The notes under the pieces were generated by a model. It saw nothing but the letters and a program-made list of their open reading frames with translations. It was not told the DNA's origin and ran no database searches. The translations under genes and the position numbers were made by a program. A stretch of DNA of 64,000 bases from Chloroflexota bacterium. GTDB lineage: Bacteria > Chloroflexota > Chloroflexia > Chloroheliales > Chloroheliaceae. The stretch lies in the NCBI GenBank assembly GCA_902812345.1, contig CADDZM010000002.1, positions 1-64,000 of the forward strand, given 5' to 3'. Shown piece by piece: positions 1 to 9,721 of this stretch (position 1 is its first letter; the number at the start of each line of letters is the position of its first letter).

Positions 1-93
1 TTGCTTCGGTCTGAAGACGAATTTTAAGGGGAACGGATTGCCAGGTTGGTTTGTCTTCAACGCCGGAATGAGGCATTTCTGATGCTTCCTTTC

Positions 94-139
94 TTCTTGC
101 TTCTCTTCTTGCTTCTCTTCTTGCTTCTCTTCTTGCTTC
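94..139. repeat. 12-bp tandem repeat, 3.8 copies
   Basis: The unit TTCTTGCTTCTC is repeated perfectly at 94, 106 and 118, with a partial fourth copy from 130. It lies in non-coding sequence. The head-to-tail arrangement without spacers is a simple minisatellite and not a CRISPR. Confidence 0.9.
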
Positions 140-340
140 GAAAAATCTTTTATTTTCCTTAAAGGGAGTTCCCCACCACAAACCGCCTCACCGGGCGGGG
201 AATTAATTGGTTAAGAGAAAAATAAAAGAGATATGTCGCCTGGGTTAAGCCCGATTGAATATTAAGCCGGATTAGGCTAAAATTAGAGAGCCAGGGTAGA
301 CAAATTTAGGTACCTTTTGGGGTCCAGCCAGCGTTATACT

Positions 341-364
341 AAAAAGCCGGTCTTTTTGACCGGC
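341..364 (-). terminator. Terminator-like hairpin, reads on the minus strand
   Basis: GCCGGTC (346-352) pairs perfectly with GACCGGC (358-364) around a T5 loop. The run of five A at 341-345 becomes a U tract only when read leftward, so the arrangement suits a minus-strand transcript. No minus-strand gene is seen to its right, so its client is unclear. Confidence 0.4.
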
Positions 365-456
365 CACCTGGCGTTACCCGTCATGAACCTACTCTACCCG
401 GCTGCGATTGGCCCATTCACCTGGCCCGCCCGGCTAAACAGGAATAATTTTTTCGG

Positions 457-3400
457 ATGACAGCTTTCCTTTCCAAGAACCGCCGCGATATTACCGTTTG
501 GGCTACCCTGCTCCTGATTTTAATGGTTGGGGCCGCCTTTCGTTTCCAGGATTTGCGCTGGGACCAGGGCCAATATTTTCACCCCGACGAACGAGCTATT
601 ATCAATTCTACCATCAATATTAACTCGGTGGCGCTTACCTCCGACCCCACTTACGGGCCGCACAAAGAGGTAGGCTTCGCGCCCGGCGGCCTCAGCTTTT
701 TCATCCCGAATGACAAGATAAACCTGCGCCCGGCCTCGCAAGCCGAGACCGATGCCTACAACCAGGCCAAAGAGGCCGGCCAGATTTACCCGCTACCGCC
801 CAACGTGGTGCCGCCCGACCAAAACCCGCCACCGGGCGCGATAAACTTCTGGAACGCCGCTTACAGTCCCTTGAACCCCCACTTTTTCGCTTATGGCGAT
901 TTTCCCAAATATCTCATCAAGTTCGGCGGTATGGTCGCCACGACCGTTACCGGCTCGGACTGGTCCGATTACGACCACCTGATGCTGGTTGGCCGCTTTG
1001 AGTCGGGGCTGTGGAGCATGGGGACGCTGCTGCTGACCTTCCTTTTGGGACGGCTGGTCTTCGGGCCATCGCTGGGCCGCAACCGGGGTGACGCTATCGG
1101 CCTGCTGGCGGCGGCGTTCATGGCGGTCAGCGTACTCGACATTCAACTGGCCCACTTCCTTACTTTCGACGTGGCCCTGACCTTCTTTATAATCCTGTCG
1201 CTCTACATGGCGGTCCGGTTGGTCCAGAGCGGCAGCAAACGGGCCGCGGTCGGCCTGGGTCTGGCGGTTGGCCTGGCGCTTTCGTGCAAAATTAGCGCGG
1301 CCCCGGTCGTGCTGGCGGCCGTCGTGGCGGCAGTCTTTTGCGGCCTCTATGGCCCGGCCCGCCTTAGCGGGGAACAGGTTGGAAAGCCCCGGATGCTGGC
1401 CTTGCCGGGCCGGGAAACGGAAAAATATGGCGAAGGAGGCGTGGCCCTGGGACCGCGCTTTTTACGGCTGACCGTCCTGAACCTGGTTATCGCCGGGGCG
1501 GTGGCCCTGGTGGCCTGGTTCGTATCGATGCCCTACGCCTTTATTGACTTTACCAACTTCTTCAACCGGATTGTCGAGGAAGCCGGTATCTCGCGCGGGG
1601 CGGAAGGCATCCCCTACACCCGCCAGTATGTCGGGACCATCCCATTTTTGTACCAGGCCGGGAACCTGACCCAATGGGGCCTGGGGATTCCGCTCGGGAT
1701 TTTAGCCCTGGCGAGTATTCTTTACAGCCTGTGGCAGGGCTTCCGGCTGCACCTCCGCAGCGAAATCGTGCTGCTGGTCTTTTTCATCAGCTACAGTCTG
1801 ATAACTTTCAGCGCCGAGTCCAAGTTCAACCGCTACATGCTGCCGGTGGTGCCTTTGCTCTTGATTTTCGCGGCTCGTATGATTGTGGTCGAAGCGGGGC
1901 ACCGCTTCGGGCGTTCGGTCCCCCTCGATGAAAATACCTCAATCTGGCGCGTCCCGGCCATCCGGCGGTTGCGCCTGCCCGCGCTCCCGCTCAAAACTTA
2001 CCTGGTCGGCTTCGTAGCGCTCTTTGCCTTTGCCTGGGCGGGGGTCTGGGCGCTCTCGTTCAGCCAGATTTACGGCCACGAACACACCATGAACCAGGCC
2101 ACCCGCTGGATGTTCCAGAACATTCCGCAGGGCGCGACCATCTCGTCCGAGCAGTGGGACGAAGCGCTGCCGACCCGCATCACCGGCCAGACCGTTTATG
2201 ATAAAGGCTGGTGCGACCCCGAAGCCCTGGCCCAGACCAGTAACTGCCAGCAAGTTTCGATGGACATTTACGGCGACCAGCCTAACCAGCAAAAAGCCGA
2301 CTATTTCGCCAAGCAGGTCGAAAAGACCGACTATATTTTAATTGCCAGCAACCGCCTTTACGCGACCATGCCGAAGTTGCCCTGGCGTTACCCGGTCCAG
2401 ATTCGGTTTTACGAACTGCTTTTCAGCGGCCAGCTTGGTTACACGCAGGTTGCCACTTTCACCGATTACCCGACCGTTCCCCTTCTGAACTGGCAGATTA
2501 ACGATGATTCGGCGGACGAAAGTTTTACGGTTTACGACCACCCTAAAGTCTTTATCTTCAAAAAGACCACCAAGCTAACCGGCGAAGAGTTGCACGGACT
2601 TTTCGCGAACGCGATTAAAGCGCCCCAGGTCGTCAAACGCTACCCCGGCCCGAACGACTTGCCGGTAGAGCAGGCCGGGCAAGCCTGCATCCCCTATAAT
2701 TTAGCCGCACCTCAATGCGACGGCGTACTTGACTCGGCAACGGCGGGGCAGGCCAAAGAAGTCGGCAAAACGCTGCTCCTGAATGAGCCGGTAGACCGAC
2801 TACCTGTGATTGACGACATCGGCTGGAACCAGTGGGCCAACGACAACCAGTGGCTGGCCGTGATTTTATGGTTCGCCCTGATTCAACTGCTGGGCCTGGT
2901 GGCTTTGCCGGTGGCCTGGCGGGTCTGCCGGAGGTTGCCGGACCGGGGCTATATCGTAGCTAAACCGCTCGGCGCGGTGGTGGTGGCCCTCCTGGTCTGG
3001 CTGATGGTGTGGACCCGCCTGGTGATGAATACCGCCGTAACAGCCTGGCTGGCGGTCGCGTTACTCACGGTGTTTTCGGGCTGGCTGTGGTGGCACAACC
3101 GGCAAGAGTTGATGGGCTGGTTGTCCCGGCACAAGCGGCTGATTTTAATCGAGGAGTTGCTGTTCCTGGCGGTCTTCCTGGCCTGGGTGGCCTTCCGGGT
3201 TGGCAATCCTGATTTGTGGCATCCTTTCTTTGGCGGCGAAAAGCCGATGGAACTCACGCACCTGATGGGTATCCTCAAGAGCGCCTACTTCCCGCCTTAC
3301 GACCCCTGGTTCGCCGACGGCTATATAAATTACTATTATTACGGCCAGTATCTTGTTTCAACCTGGATCAAATTAAGCGGCATCAGCCCGTACATCGGGT

Positions 3401-6400
3401 TTAACCTGGCCTTGCCGACCCTGTACGCCTTCGTGTGTACGGTCGCCTTTAGCCTGGTCTTTAACATGGCCCTGAAATACAAACGGCACCGCGCCCGCCT
3501 CGACCCTGAAGTGGACCCGATCCGTACGGGCGGCCCGGTGGTGGCCGGACTGTTCGGGACGCTGATTTTCGCCCTGGTTGGCAACATGGACGGCTTTTTA
3601 CAGCTTTTGCAGCGGTTCCAGCCTATCGTTAACCTGGCGAACGCGCTCCAGTTGTACCCGGCCCCGGTCAAGCCGCTGGAAAAATTCGATTACTTCCGCA
3701 GCAGCCGGGTTATTCCGGGGACAATCAACGAATTTCCCTCTTTCAGTTTCACCTACGCTGATTTGCACGCTCACCTGATAGCCCTGCCTTTTACGCTCGT
3801 CGCGATGACCCTGGCCCTCAACCTGCTTTCGACCGACTGGAGCAAGCACACCGAGTTCCAGGCGGACGGCCGCCGCTCGTGGTGGCGCATGACGGTGGGA
3901 CGGTTGTGGCAGGTCTTCGACCGGACGCTGGTCACGCCGGTAATCCTTATGGTGGTGGTCGGCTTTTTGGGCGCGACCAATAGCTGGGACTTGCCGACCT
4001 ACCTGGCGATGATAACGGTTGCGGTCCTGCTGGCTCTTTTCCGGCGCTACTTTATGCCCGGCCAGTCCGCCACGCCGGACGAACCGGAAGAAGCGAGCGG
4101 GCCAGTCTTCGATATGGACGAAATAGAGGCGGAAGAAAACCCGCCTTACAACCCGCCGGTCCGGCTTTCCCGGCCTCACTTTAGCGGGGCTTCGGTCGCG
4201 GTTGACCTGGGGCTGACTGTTTTGGTGGGCCTGGCAACTCTGCTCGGCGGGTTGGGCCTGTACTGGAACTTCTTCAGCCACTTCCAGGCTTTTTTTACCC
4301 AGATTACCCTGGTGCCGGACCGGTTGGATGCCGCTTCGTACGGTCCGGACGTTCCAACTATCAGCGGGCGCAGCGAATTTAAATATTTCCTGGTGATTTT
4401 CCTCTTGCCGATGGTGCTGCTGGGCAGTTATCTGCTCTGGAATTACCTGAACTGGCTGCGAGTAGGCCGGAATTTGCCGCTCGGCGGCGATTATGACGAG
4501 GGCGCAGATTATCCTGTTGAGGTCGAGGATGGGGAAGAAGTTGTCACCGAATCCGAAACTTACCAGCCGACCCTGCCCGGCTTTGGCCTTTCGCTGCAAA
4601 GAAAGAGGCCGCAACTGGCCTTTTCCCTGGCCGGGGCCGATGGCGGCAGCAACGGAGGTTTTGGCAGCGGACCCGGTTTTAGCGGCGGCCTTCCGGCGCG
4701 GCCCGGCTCTAACCCGTTCGCCCGGAAGTGGGTCGTGGTTGCGGGTGTCCTCAGCCTTTTCCTGATTGTTACCGGCATGGTTATACCCAACAACTGGCTG
4801 GTCTTCTGCCTGGCCCTGGCGACAATCGGCGGCTGCCTGATATTGATTTTGCCGCGCTCTTTTGACCGCCGCCATCCCGACCACGCCCTGGAAGCGCACT
4901 CCGAAACGAACATCTTTTTGATGCTGATGGTAATGGCCGGGTTCGGCGTCGTAGCCGTGACCGAGGTTATCTTTTTGCAGGACGACATGGGCGCGACCGG
5001 CGAGTATGCCCGCATGAACACCATTTTCAAGTTCCAGTACCAGGTCTGGACGCTTTTAACCCTGAGCGCGGCTATCGCGGCCTACGTGGTCTGGGTGCGC
5101 TGGCTGGCGCCCGGCCTGAACGGGATGTATCAGACTTTCCGCTCGGCAGCAGCCCGGCGCTGGGCGCTCACCTGGCGCTACTCCTGGGCGATTATCGTGA
5201 CCGTAATTGTCTTTTGCGCGGCCCTCTACCCGGTCCAGGCTATCCCGGCCCGCATGACCGAGCGGTCAAGCGACCCGATACCGGCCCCGACCCTGGACGG
5301 CCTGGCTTACTTCAAAGATTTGCACTATGTCACCGGGATGCAAGACATGACCCCCGGCAAGGTCTTTGACCTCGGCTATGATGCCCAATCGCTCACCGAG
5401 TTCTACGAAAAGGTTAAAGGGACGCCGGTCGTGTTACAAGCCAGTATCTTCCCCTACCGGGGCGGCGGCAACTGGATTGCGATTGACACCGGCCTGCCCG
5501 AAATCCTGGGCTGGGACCACCACGAACGGCAGCAACGCTACCCGGACATGGTGAACAGCCGCAGCGCCGAGGCCGGTAAATACGGCGTAATCCGGGACAT
5601 TTACAACACTTCCGATATCCAGGAAGCCCTCGACCTGCTTAACCATTATCACGTGACCTATATTCACCTGGGCATCATCGAGCGCGAGTCCGAGGTGGTT
5701 GACCATATTGACCCAACTACCGGACAGACTTTCTACCAGCCCTACATGAGCGACGCGGGCTATCTCAAGTTCGAGCAGATGGCAAAACTCGGCCTGCTGG
5801 AAGTGGCCTATACCAATCCGGGCGTGGTTGTGTACAAGCTGACCGCCAGGGGTGCGTCGGGTGTGATTAGCGGCGACCCGGCCTCGGTCGGAGCGGTTAC
5901 CATTACCGACCCCAAGCTGACCAAGTTGCAGGCGGCTATTAAGGCCAGCCCGAACAATCCCCAGGCCCATTACGACCTGGGCCAGTATTACTACGCCAAG
6001 AAGGATTATGTCAACGCCGCCGCCGAACTCGAAAACGTCGTCAAGCTAACGCCCAACCGGGTCAATCCCTATCACGTGCTGGGCGATATCTACCGGGACG
6101 CCGGGAACGTGGATAAAGCCTTAAGCGAATACAAGACCGCGACTGAGATAAACTCTCCGCCCGGAGAAAAACCGGCCGCTTTTAACAAGTACGGCGTGGC
6201 TTTGCAGGCGGTCGGCCGCCTGGACGAAGCCTTGCAGCAGTTCGACCAGGTTGTCAGGCTGGATAAGACCTTTAATGAGGCGTTCTTCCACGAAGGCGAG
6301 GTCTACGAGGCTCAAGGCAAGAAGGACAACGCTATCGCGGCTTACCAGCAAACGATAGCAAATAGCAAAAACACCAGCGATTTCTGGGCGCAACGGGCCA

Positions 6401-6432
6401 CCGCTAAAATCCGCCAGTTAGCCGGTTCCTGA
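457..6432 (+). CDS. Giant membrane protein: GT-C-like region + YYY domain (DUF2298) + TPR tail
   Basis: A 1991-residue polytopic membrane protein in three parts. Residues about 1-690 look like a PMT/GT39-type GT-C glycosyltransferase: an N-terminal membrane helix is followed by a HPDER motif, which resembles the acidic catalytic loop of that superfamily. Residues about 800-1770 form a YYY-family region (Chlor_Arch_YYY/DUF2298), recognised by GYINYYYYG near residue 954 and by close resemblance to the next gene. Residues about 1826-1985 carry TPR-like repeats. The ATG start has a weak ribosome binding site. The predicted location is the cytoplasmic membrane. A role in transfer of lipid-linked sugars to surface polymers is inferred from the GT-C resemblance only; the family's biochemistry is not known to me. 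The fusion makes it much longer than stand-alone YYY proteins (about 700-1000 residues). Confidence 0.85.
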   Translation: MTAFLSKNRRDITVWATLLLILMVGAAFRFQDLRWDQGQYFHPDERAIINSTININSVALTSDPTYGPHKEVGFAPGGLSFFIPNDKINLRPASQAETDAYNQAKEAGQIYPLPPNVVPPDQNPPPGAINFWNAAYSPLNPHFFAYGDFPKYLIKFGGMVATTVTGSDWSDYDHLMLVGRFESGLWSMGTLLLTFLLGRLVFGPSLGRNRGDAIGLLAAAFMAVSVLDIQLAHFLTFDVALTFFIILSLYMAVRLVQSGSKRAAVGLGLAVGLALSCKISAAPVVLAAVVAAVFCGLYGPARLSGEQVGKPRMLALPGRETEKYGEGGVALGPRFLRLTVLNLVIAGAVALVAWFVSMPYAFIDFTNFFNRIVEEAGISRGAEGIPYTRQYVGTIPFLYQAGNLTQWGLGIPLGILALASILYSLWQGFRLHLRSEIVLLVFFISYSLITFSAESKFNRYMLPVVPLLLIFAARMIVVEAGHRFGRSVPLDENTSIWRVPAIRRLRLPALPLKTYLVGFVALFAFAWAGVWALSFSQIYGHEHTMNQATRWMFQNIPQGATISSEQWDEALPTRITGQTVYDKGWCDPEALAQTSNCQQVSMDIYGDQPNQQKADYFAKQVEKTDYILIASNRLYATMPKLPWRYPVQIRFYELLFSGQLGYTQVATFTDYPTVPLLNWQINDDSADESFTVYDHPKVFIFKKTTKLTGEELHGLFANAIKAPQVVKRYPGPNDLPVEQAGQACIPYNLAAPQCDGVLDSATAGQAKEVGKTLLLNEPVDRLPVIDDIGWNQWANDNQWLAVILWFALIQLLGLVALPVAWRVCRRLPDRGYIVAKPLGAVVVALLVWLMVWTRLVMNTAVTAWLAVALLTVFSGWLWWHNRQELMGWLSRHKRLILIEELLFLAVFLAWVAFRVGNPDLWHPFFGGEKPMELTHLMGILKSAYFPPYDPWFADGYINYYYYGQYLVSTWIKLSGISPYIGFNLALPTLYAFVCTVAFSLVFNMALKYKRHRARLDPEVDPIRTGGPVVAGLFGTLIFALVGNMDGFLQLLQRFQPIVNLANALQLYPAPVKPLEKFDYFRSSRVIPGTINEFPSFSFTYADLHAHLIALPFTLVAMTLALNLLSTDWSKHTEFQADGRRSWWRMTVGRLWQVFDRTLVTPVILMVVVGFLGATNSWDLPTYLAMITVAVLLALFRRYFMPGQSATPDEPEEASGPVFDMDEIEAEENPPYNPPVRLSRPHFSGASVAVDLGLTVLVGLATLLGGLGLYWNFFSHFQAFFTQITLVPDRLDAASYGPDVPTISGRSEFKYFLVIFLLPMVLLGSYLLWNYLNWLRVGRNLPLGGDYDEGADYPVEVEDGEEVVTESETYQPTLPGFGLSLQRKRPQLAFSLAGADGGSNGGFGSGPGFSGGLPARPGSNPFARKWVVVAGVLSLFLIVTGMVIPNNWLVFCLALATIGGCLILILPRSFDRRHPDHALEAHSETNIFLMLMVMAGFGVVAVTEVIFLQDDMGATGEYARMNTIFKFQYQVWTLLTLSAAIAAYVVWVRWLAPGLNGMYQTFRSAAARRWALTWRYSWAIIVTVIVFCAALYPVQAIPARMTERSSDPIPAPTLDGLAYFKDLHYVTGMQDMTPGKVFDLGYDAQSLTEFYEKVKGTPVVLQASIFPYRGGGNWIAIDTGLPEILGWDHHERQQRYPDMVNSRSAEAGKYGVIRDIYNTSDIQEALDLLNHYHVTYIHLGIIERESEVVDHIDPTTGQTFYQPYMSDAGYLKFEQMAKLGLLEVAYTNPGVVVYKLTARGASGVISGDPASVGAVTITDPKLTKLQAAIKASPNNPQAHYDLGQYYYAKKDYVNAAAELENVVKLTPNRVNPYHVLGDIYRDAGNVDKALSEYKTATEINSPPGEKPAAFNKYGVALQAVGRLDEALQQFDQVVRLDKTFNEAFFHEGEVYEAQGKKDNAIAAYQQTIANSKNTSDFWAQRATAKIRQLAGS

Positions 6433-6456
6433 CTAAAAGTGAGTTTTAGTCAGGAA
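6426..6456 (+). terminator. 13-bp perfect hairpin over the stop codon
   Basis: TTCCTGACTAAAA (6426-6438) pairs with TTTTAGTCAGGAA (6444-6456) around a 5-nt loop, and the TGA stop codon (6430-6432) lies inside the left arm. There is no strong T tract after it, so it may be a mRNA 3' stabiliser or weak terminator between the two YYY genes. Confidence 0.5.
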
Positions 6457-6487
6457 AAGTAATGAGTAATTTCGACCCTATCCCCAA

Positions 6488-6510
6488 CCCTTCCCCTGGT
6501 AGGGGAAGGG
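6488..6510. repeat. GC-rich 10-bp inverted repeat
   Basis: CCCTTCCCCT (6488-6497) and AGGGGAAGGG (6501-6510) form a perfect stem with a 3-nt loop. It lies in the 130-bp gap between the two YYY genes. Its form is like the small dispersed palindromes common between bacterial genes, but no second copy was noticed in this window. Confidence 0.6.
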
Positions 6511-6562
6511 TGCAAAGAGGGAAAATAAAAGGGTCACATAAGACTATATCGGAAAATAAAGC

Positions 6563-9500
6563 ATGATTGAAGCTGTAATCTGGTTCTTAATGATTGAACT
6601 CATCGGGATAGCCGCGCTGCCGGTAGCCTTCCAGGTCTTCCGCTTCCTGCCGGAGCGAGGGTACACCCTGGCGAAACCGCTGGGGCTACTGGGGACGGGC
6701 TACCTGGTGTGGCTGGTTTCGATGCTGGGTTTGCCTTTTAACCCGCTGGTCTGCTGGCTGGGATTCATTCTGCTATTCGTGACCGCGGACGGCTGGCTGC
6801 TGCTGCGCCAGGGCCGCCGGTTGCTGCGCGATATGGGGGCGTGGTTCGCCCGGCACGCCTGGTTTGTGCTACTTGTTGAACTGGTCTTTTTGCTGGCCTA
6901 CGCCTACTTGCTCAACATGCGCTCTTACACGCCCGAAATCCGCGACTATGAGAAATTCGGCGACTTCGCCTTTCTAAAGTCACTCACGCTTTCCGATAAA
7001 ATGCCGCCTTACGACCCCTGGATGAGCGGCTACCCGATAAATTACTACTATTTCAGCCATTTTATGATGGCGATGCTTATCAAAATGACCGGGGTTGACC
7101 CGGATATCGCTTTTAACCTGATAATCGCCGGTATCTTTGCCCTGACCTGCCTGGCAGTCCTGGGCATCGGCTACAACATGGTCCGGTTGGTCCAGGGCTT
7201 GAACCGGACCTGGCGGCATGCCCTGCTTTTCGGGCTGCTGGCCCTGGTGATGGTCTGCGTTATGGGGAACCTGGATAGCGTCCGGCAAATTTTCTGGCCG
7301 AACACCGCGAATGGCGAAACCGGCATTACAAACTTTGTTTTTAGCTGGTGGTGGCCTTCGCGGGTTATCTGGGATTACATGCCCGACGCCAGTTCGGGCG
7401 GTCTGATTTATACCTGGAGCCAGACCATTAACGAGTTTCCCCAGTTCAGCTTTCTAATCGCCGACATTCACCCGCACGTTATGACGCTGCCGTTCGCCCT
7501 GCTGGCGATAGCCCTGGCCCTGAATATCCTGGTGACTCCGGCGGGCAGCCCGGCCCTGAACATGCGGCGGGCGGACGGCTGGTTCTTCTCGGGGGTGGTA
7601 GCAGTGACCGTCGGGGCGCTCTACTTCCTGAACACCTGGGATTACCCGACTTACTTAATTCTGGTGCTGCTGGCGGCCCTGGTACGGGTCCGCCTGGTGC
7701 CAAAACAACCCGCGTTTGTGGCCGGCCCGGTCGCCCCGCCCGGTGAGGAGGTTGCGATTGAACCGGCGAAAGAGGGGCGCTGGGCGCGGATTCGGCGGAA
7801 CGGTTATGCCCGCTGGCTCGGCTGGAGCGCCGGACTGGTGGCGGTTTCGCTGGCCCTTTATTTGCCTTTCCACCTGACTTTTGTTTCGCTGGTGGGCGAT
7901 TTCCCGGTGCCTGAGCCGGTTGCGAGCGTCCCTATCCTGGGTTCAATCGCCAAGCTGATAATCTTCGTGGCCTGGGACCGCACGCCGCTCCTGGGGTACT
8001 TATTGGTCTTCGGCCTGTTCGCCTTCCCGATACTTTCGTTCCTGGTCCTCAAGTTGTGGCCTTACCTCAAAGAGCCTTACGCCTACCTGGACGAACCGGG
8101 CTACAATCCTAAAAACGAGGTTGACTGGGGCAACACCTGGAGCTTTCAACTGGCGACCGGCGGGATTGCGCTATTTATTATCAGCGAGATGACCTTTTAC
8201 GTTCTGAAACTGAACTCGGCCATAACCGTAATCCTGGCTATTGTGGCGCTGCCGTTCCTGGGCGTCGGCCTCGCCTTGCTGGGCCTGGAAACGCTCGAAC
8301 GCTACCGTGCCGAGCGGCGAGCCGCCCAATTGCGCTGGGGTGCTTTCATCCTGGCCGCTCTTATGGTAGCGGGCGGCTGGATACTGCATTTTGAACTCTA
8401 CGGGCCGTTTTTGATTGTAGCCATCGCCAGTGGGCTGCTAATCTGGTTCGAAAGCCGGCCTGCGGTAGTTGAATTAGAAGCGCACGAAGCGCCGCCGGAA
8501 GACGCGCCTCAGAATGGCGGCCTGAACCTGTGGGCAGCGGACCGCTTCGTCCTGCTGATGATTCTACTGGCGGTCGTGATTGATTTCGGCACCGAACTGA
8601 TTATCGTACGGGATGTCTTTAACTCGCGCCTGAACACCCTTTTCAAGTTCTACTATCAAAGCTGGGTGCTGTTTGGCCTGGCGGCGGCTTACGCTTCCTG
8701 GCGAGTTTTAAGCTGGGCCTGGAAAATCGCGCCCTTTAACAATCCGAACGAACCAGAACGGCTGGACGAGGTCGAACCGCAACCTGCCGGAAGACTGGCC
8801 GGGCCGCTGCCCCAGGCTTCCTTGCGGCTGAACCCGGCCCTGGGCATGGCCGGTGGCGCAGGCGGCAATTTAGCTTTCCGGTCGCTGCAAATGCCCACCG
8901 CCCCGGAAGCCCCCAGGATTTCCGGCGGCTCTCCGGCCCTCGATTTAGCCGGGCTGGACGACCCCGAAGCCGAAGAAGCCGAGGACTACGTGCAGGCCCG
9001 GCCTTACCGGCCCTGGTGGCGCTGGCTGTGGGCCTTTGGCCTGGGGTTGTGCTTGCTGGGCGGGCTGGTCTTCCCGATTTTCGGCGCATATGAAAAGACC
9101 AACCACTACACTCAGCGAGTAGGTTTAGACGGCTCGACCTGGTTGCGTGATGGCGGTTCGACCGGGGCGGGACTGCCCGAAGATTACCGGGCTATCGAAT
9201 GGCTCAAAAACCAGATTGCCGCCGACCCCTCTTTCATCAAGCCGATTCTGGAAGCCAGCGGCGAGGATTGGGTAGATTATTCGCGGGTCAGTACCTTTAC
9301 CGGATTGCCGACCCTCATGGGCTGGCCCGGTCACGAAAACCAGTGGCGCGGCGGCAAAGCCTACGCCCGCCCCGGCACGTTTGACTGCGGTTTGCTTCTG
9401 GCGAAATATAACCTGCGCCCGCCTCAGACCCGGCCAAGCCTGCAGCGGGACGAACCAAACTGCCGGTTACAGCTTATTGATTTCATTTACAGCACCGATA

Positions 9501-9691
9501 ATGTACAATTAGCCCAGACGCTCCTCCACGCGGCGGGCGTTCAGTACGTGTATGTGGGTACGCTTGAGGAAGGTCTGATCAACCGGGGCGGCACCATTCA
9601 GAAACAGTACCCGCCGGAAGGGCTGACCAAGTTCGGCCAGTTTATGAAGGTAATTTACCAGTCCGGCAGCGTGACAATCTACAGTTTCTAA
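6563..9691 (+). CDS. YYY-family (Chlor_Arch_YYY/DUF2298) membrane protein
   Basis: A 1042-residue polytopic membrane protein, paralogous to the second part of the gene before it. Both start their shared region with the same kind of helix followed by LP(D/E)RGY and AKPLG, and here GYPINYYYF sits near residue 155. Many hydrophobic segments fill most of the length. A charged, proline-rich cytoplasmic-looking linker occurs near residues 740-820. A C-terminal soluble part (about 860-1042) is related to the end of the YYY region of the upstream gene. It has no N-terminal GT-C part and no TPR tail. It is probably co-expressed with the upstream gene (130-bp gap). Function is inferred as surface polysaccharide or lipid-linked sugar metabolism and is not proven. 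Confidence 0.85.
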   Translation: MIEAVIWFLMIELIGIAALPVAFQVFRFLPERGYTLAKPLGLLGTGYLVWLVSMLGLPFNPLVCWLGFILLFVTADGWLLLRQGRRLLRDMGAWFARHAWFVLLVELVFLLAYAYLLNMRSYTPEIRDYEKFGDFAFLKSLTLSDKMPPYDPWMSGYPINYYYFSHFMMAMLIKMTGVDPDIAFNLIIAGIFALTCLAVLGIGYNMVRLVQGLNRTWRHALLFGLLALVMVCVMGNLDSVRQIFWPNTANGETGITNFVFSWWWPSRVIWDYMPDASSGGLIYTWSQTINEFPQFSFLIADIHPHVMTLPFALLAIALALNILVTPAGSPALNMRRADGWFFSGVVAVTVGALYFLNTWDYPTYLILVLLAALVRVRLVPKQPAFVAGPVAPPGEEVAIEPAKEGRWARIRRNGYARWLGWSAGLVAVSLALYLPFHLTFVSLVGDFPVPEPVASVPILGSIAKLIIFVAWDRTPLLGYLLVFGLFAFPILSFLVLKLWPYLKEPYAYLDEPGYNPKNEVDWGNTWSFQLATGGIALFIISEMTFYVLKLNSAITVILAIVALPFLGVGLALLGLETLERYRAERRAAQLRWGAFILAALMVAGGWILHFELYGPFLIVAIASGLLIWFESRPAVVELEAHEAPPEDAPQNGGLNLWAADRFVLLMILLAVVIDFGTELIIVRDVFNSRLNTLFKFYYQSWVLFGLAAAYASWRVLSWAWKIAPFNNPNEPERLDEVEPQPAGRLAGPLPQASLRLNPALGMAGGAGGNLAFRSLQMPTAPEAPRISGGSPALDLAGLDDPEAEEAEDYVQARPYRPWWRWLWAFGLGLCLLGGLVFPIFGAYEKTNHYTQRVGLDGSTWLRDGGSTGAGLPEDYRAIEWLKNQIAADPSFIKPILEASGEDWVDYSRVSTFTGLPTLMGWPGHENQWRGGKAYARPGTFDCGLLLAKYNLRPPQTRPSLQRDEPNCRLQLIDFIYSTDNVQLAQTLLHAAGVQYVYVGTLEEGLINRGGTIQKQYPPEGLTKFGQFMKVIYQSGSVTIYSF

Positions 9692-9721
9692 ATCGCCGGG
9701 AGATAGGATAAGGAGAGCAGG

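Larger units (their letters stand above)
1..456. other. Leading intergenic region, no gene seen
   Basis: No convincing coding frame is visible in this stretch before the first large gene. It contains a pyrimidine-rich 12-bp tandem repeat (94-139) and a perfect 7-bp hairpin with a T5 loop (346-364). The remainder is AT-rich non-coding sequence. The gene lying before the window cannot be judged. Confidence 0.6.

Noticed and set aside
94-139. Possible CRISPR array
   Set aside because: The units are 12 bp and abut without spacers; it is a simple tandem repeat, and no cas gene is present.
3598-4899. A 433-codon open frame on the minus strand
   Set aside because: It lies antisense inside the first YYY gene, is rich in Arg/Gln without recognisable motifs, and has no ribosome site. 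It is a GC-bias shadow.
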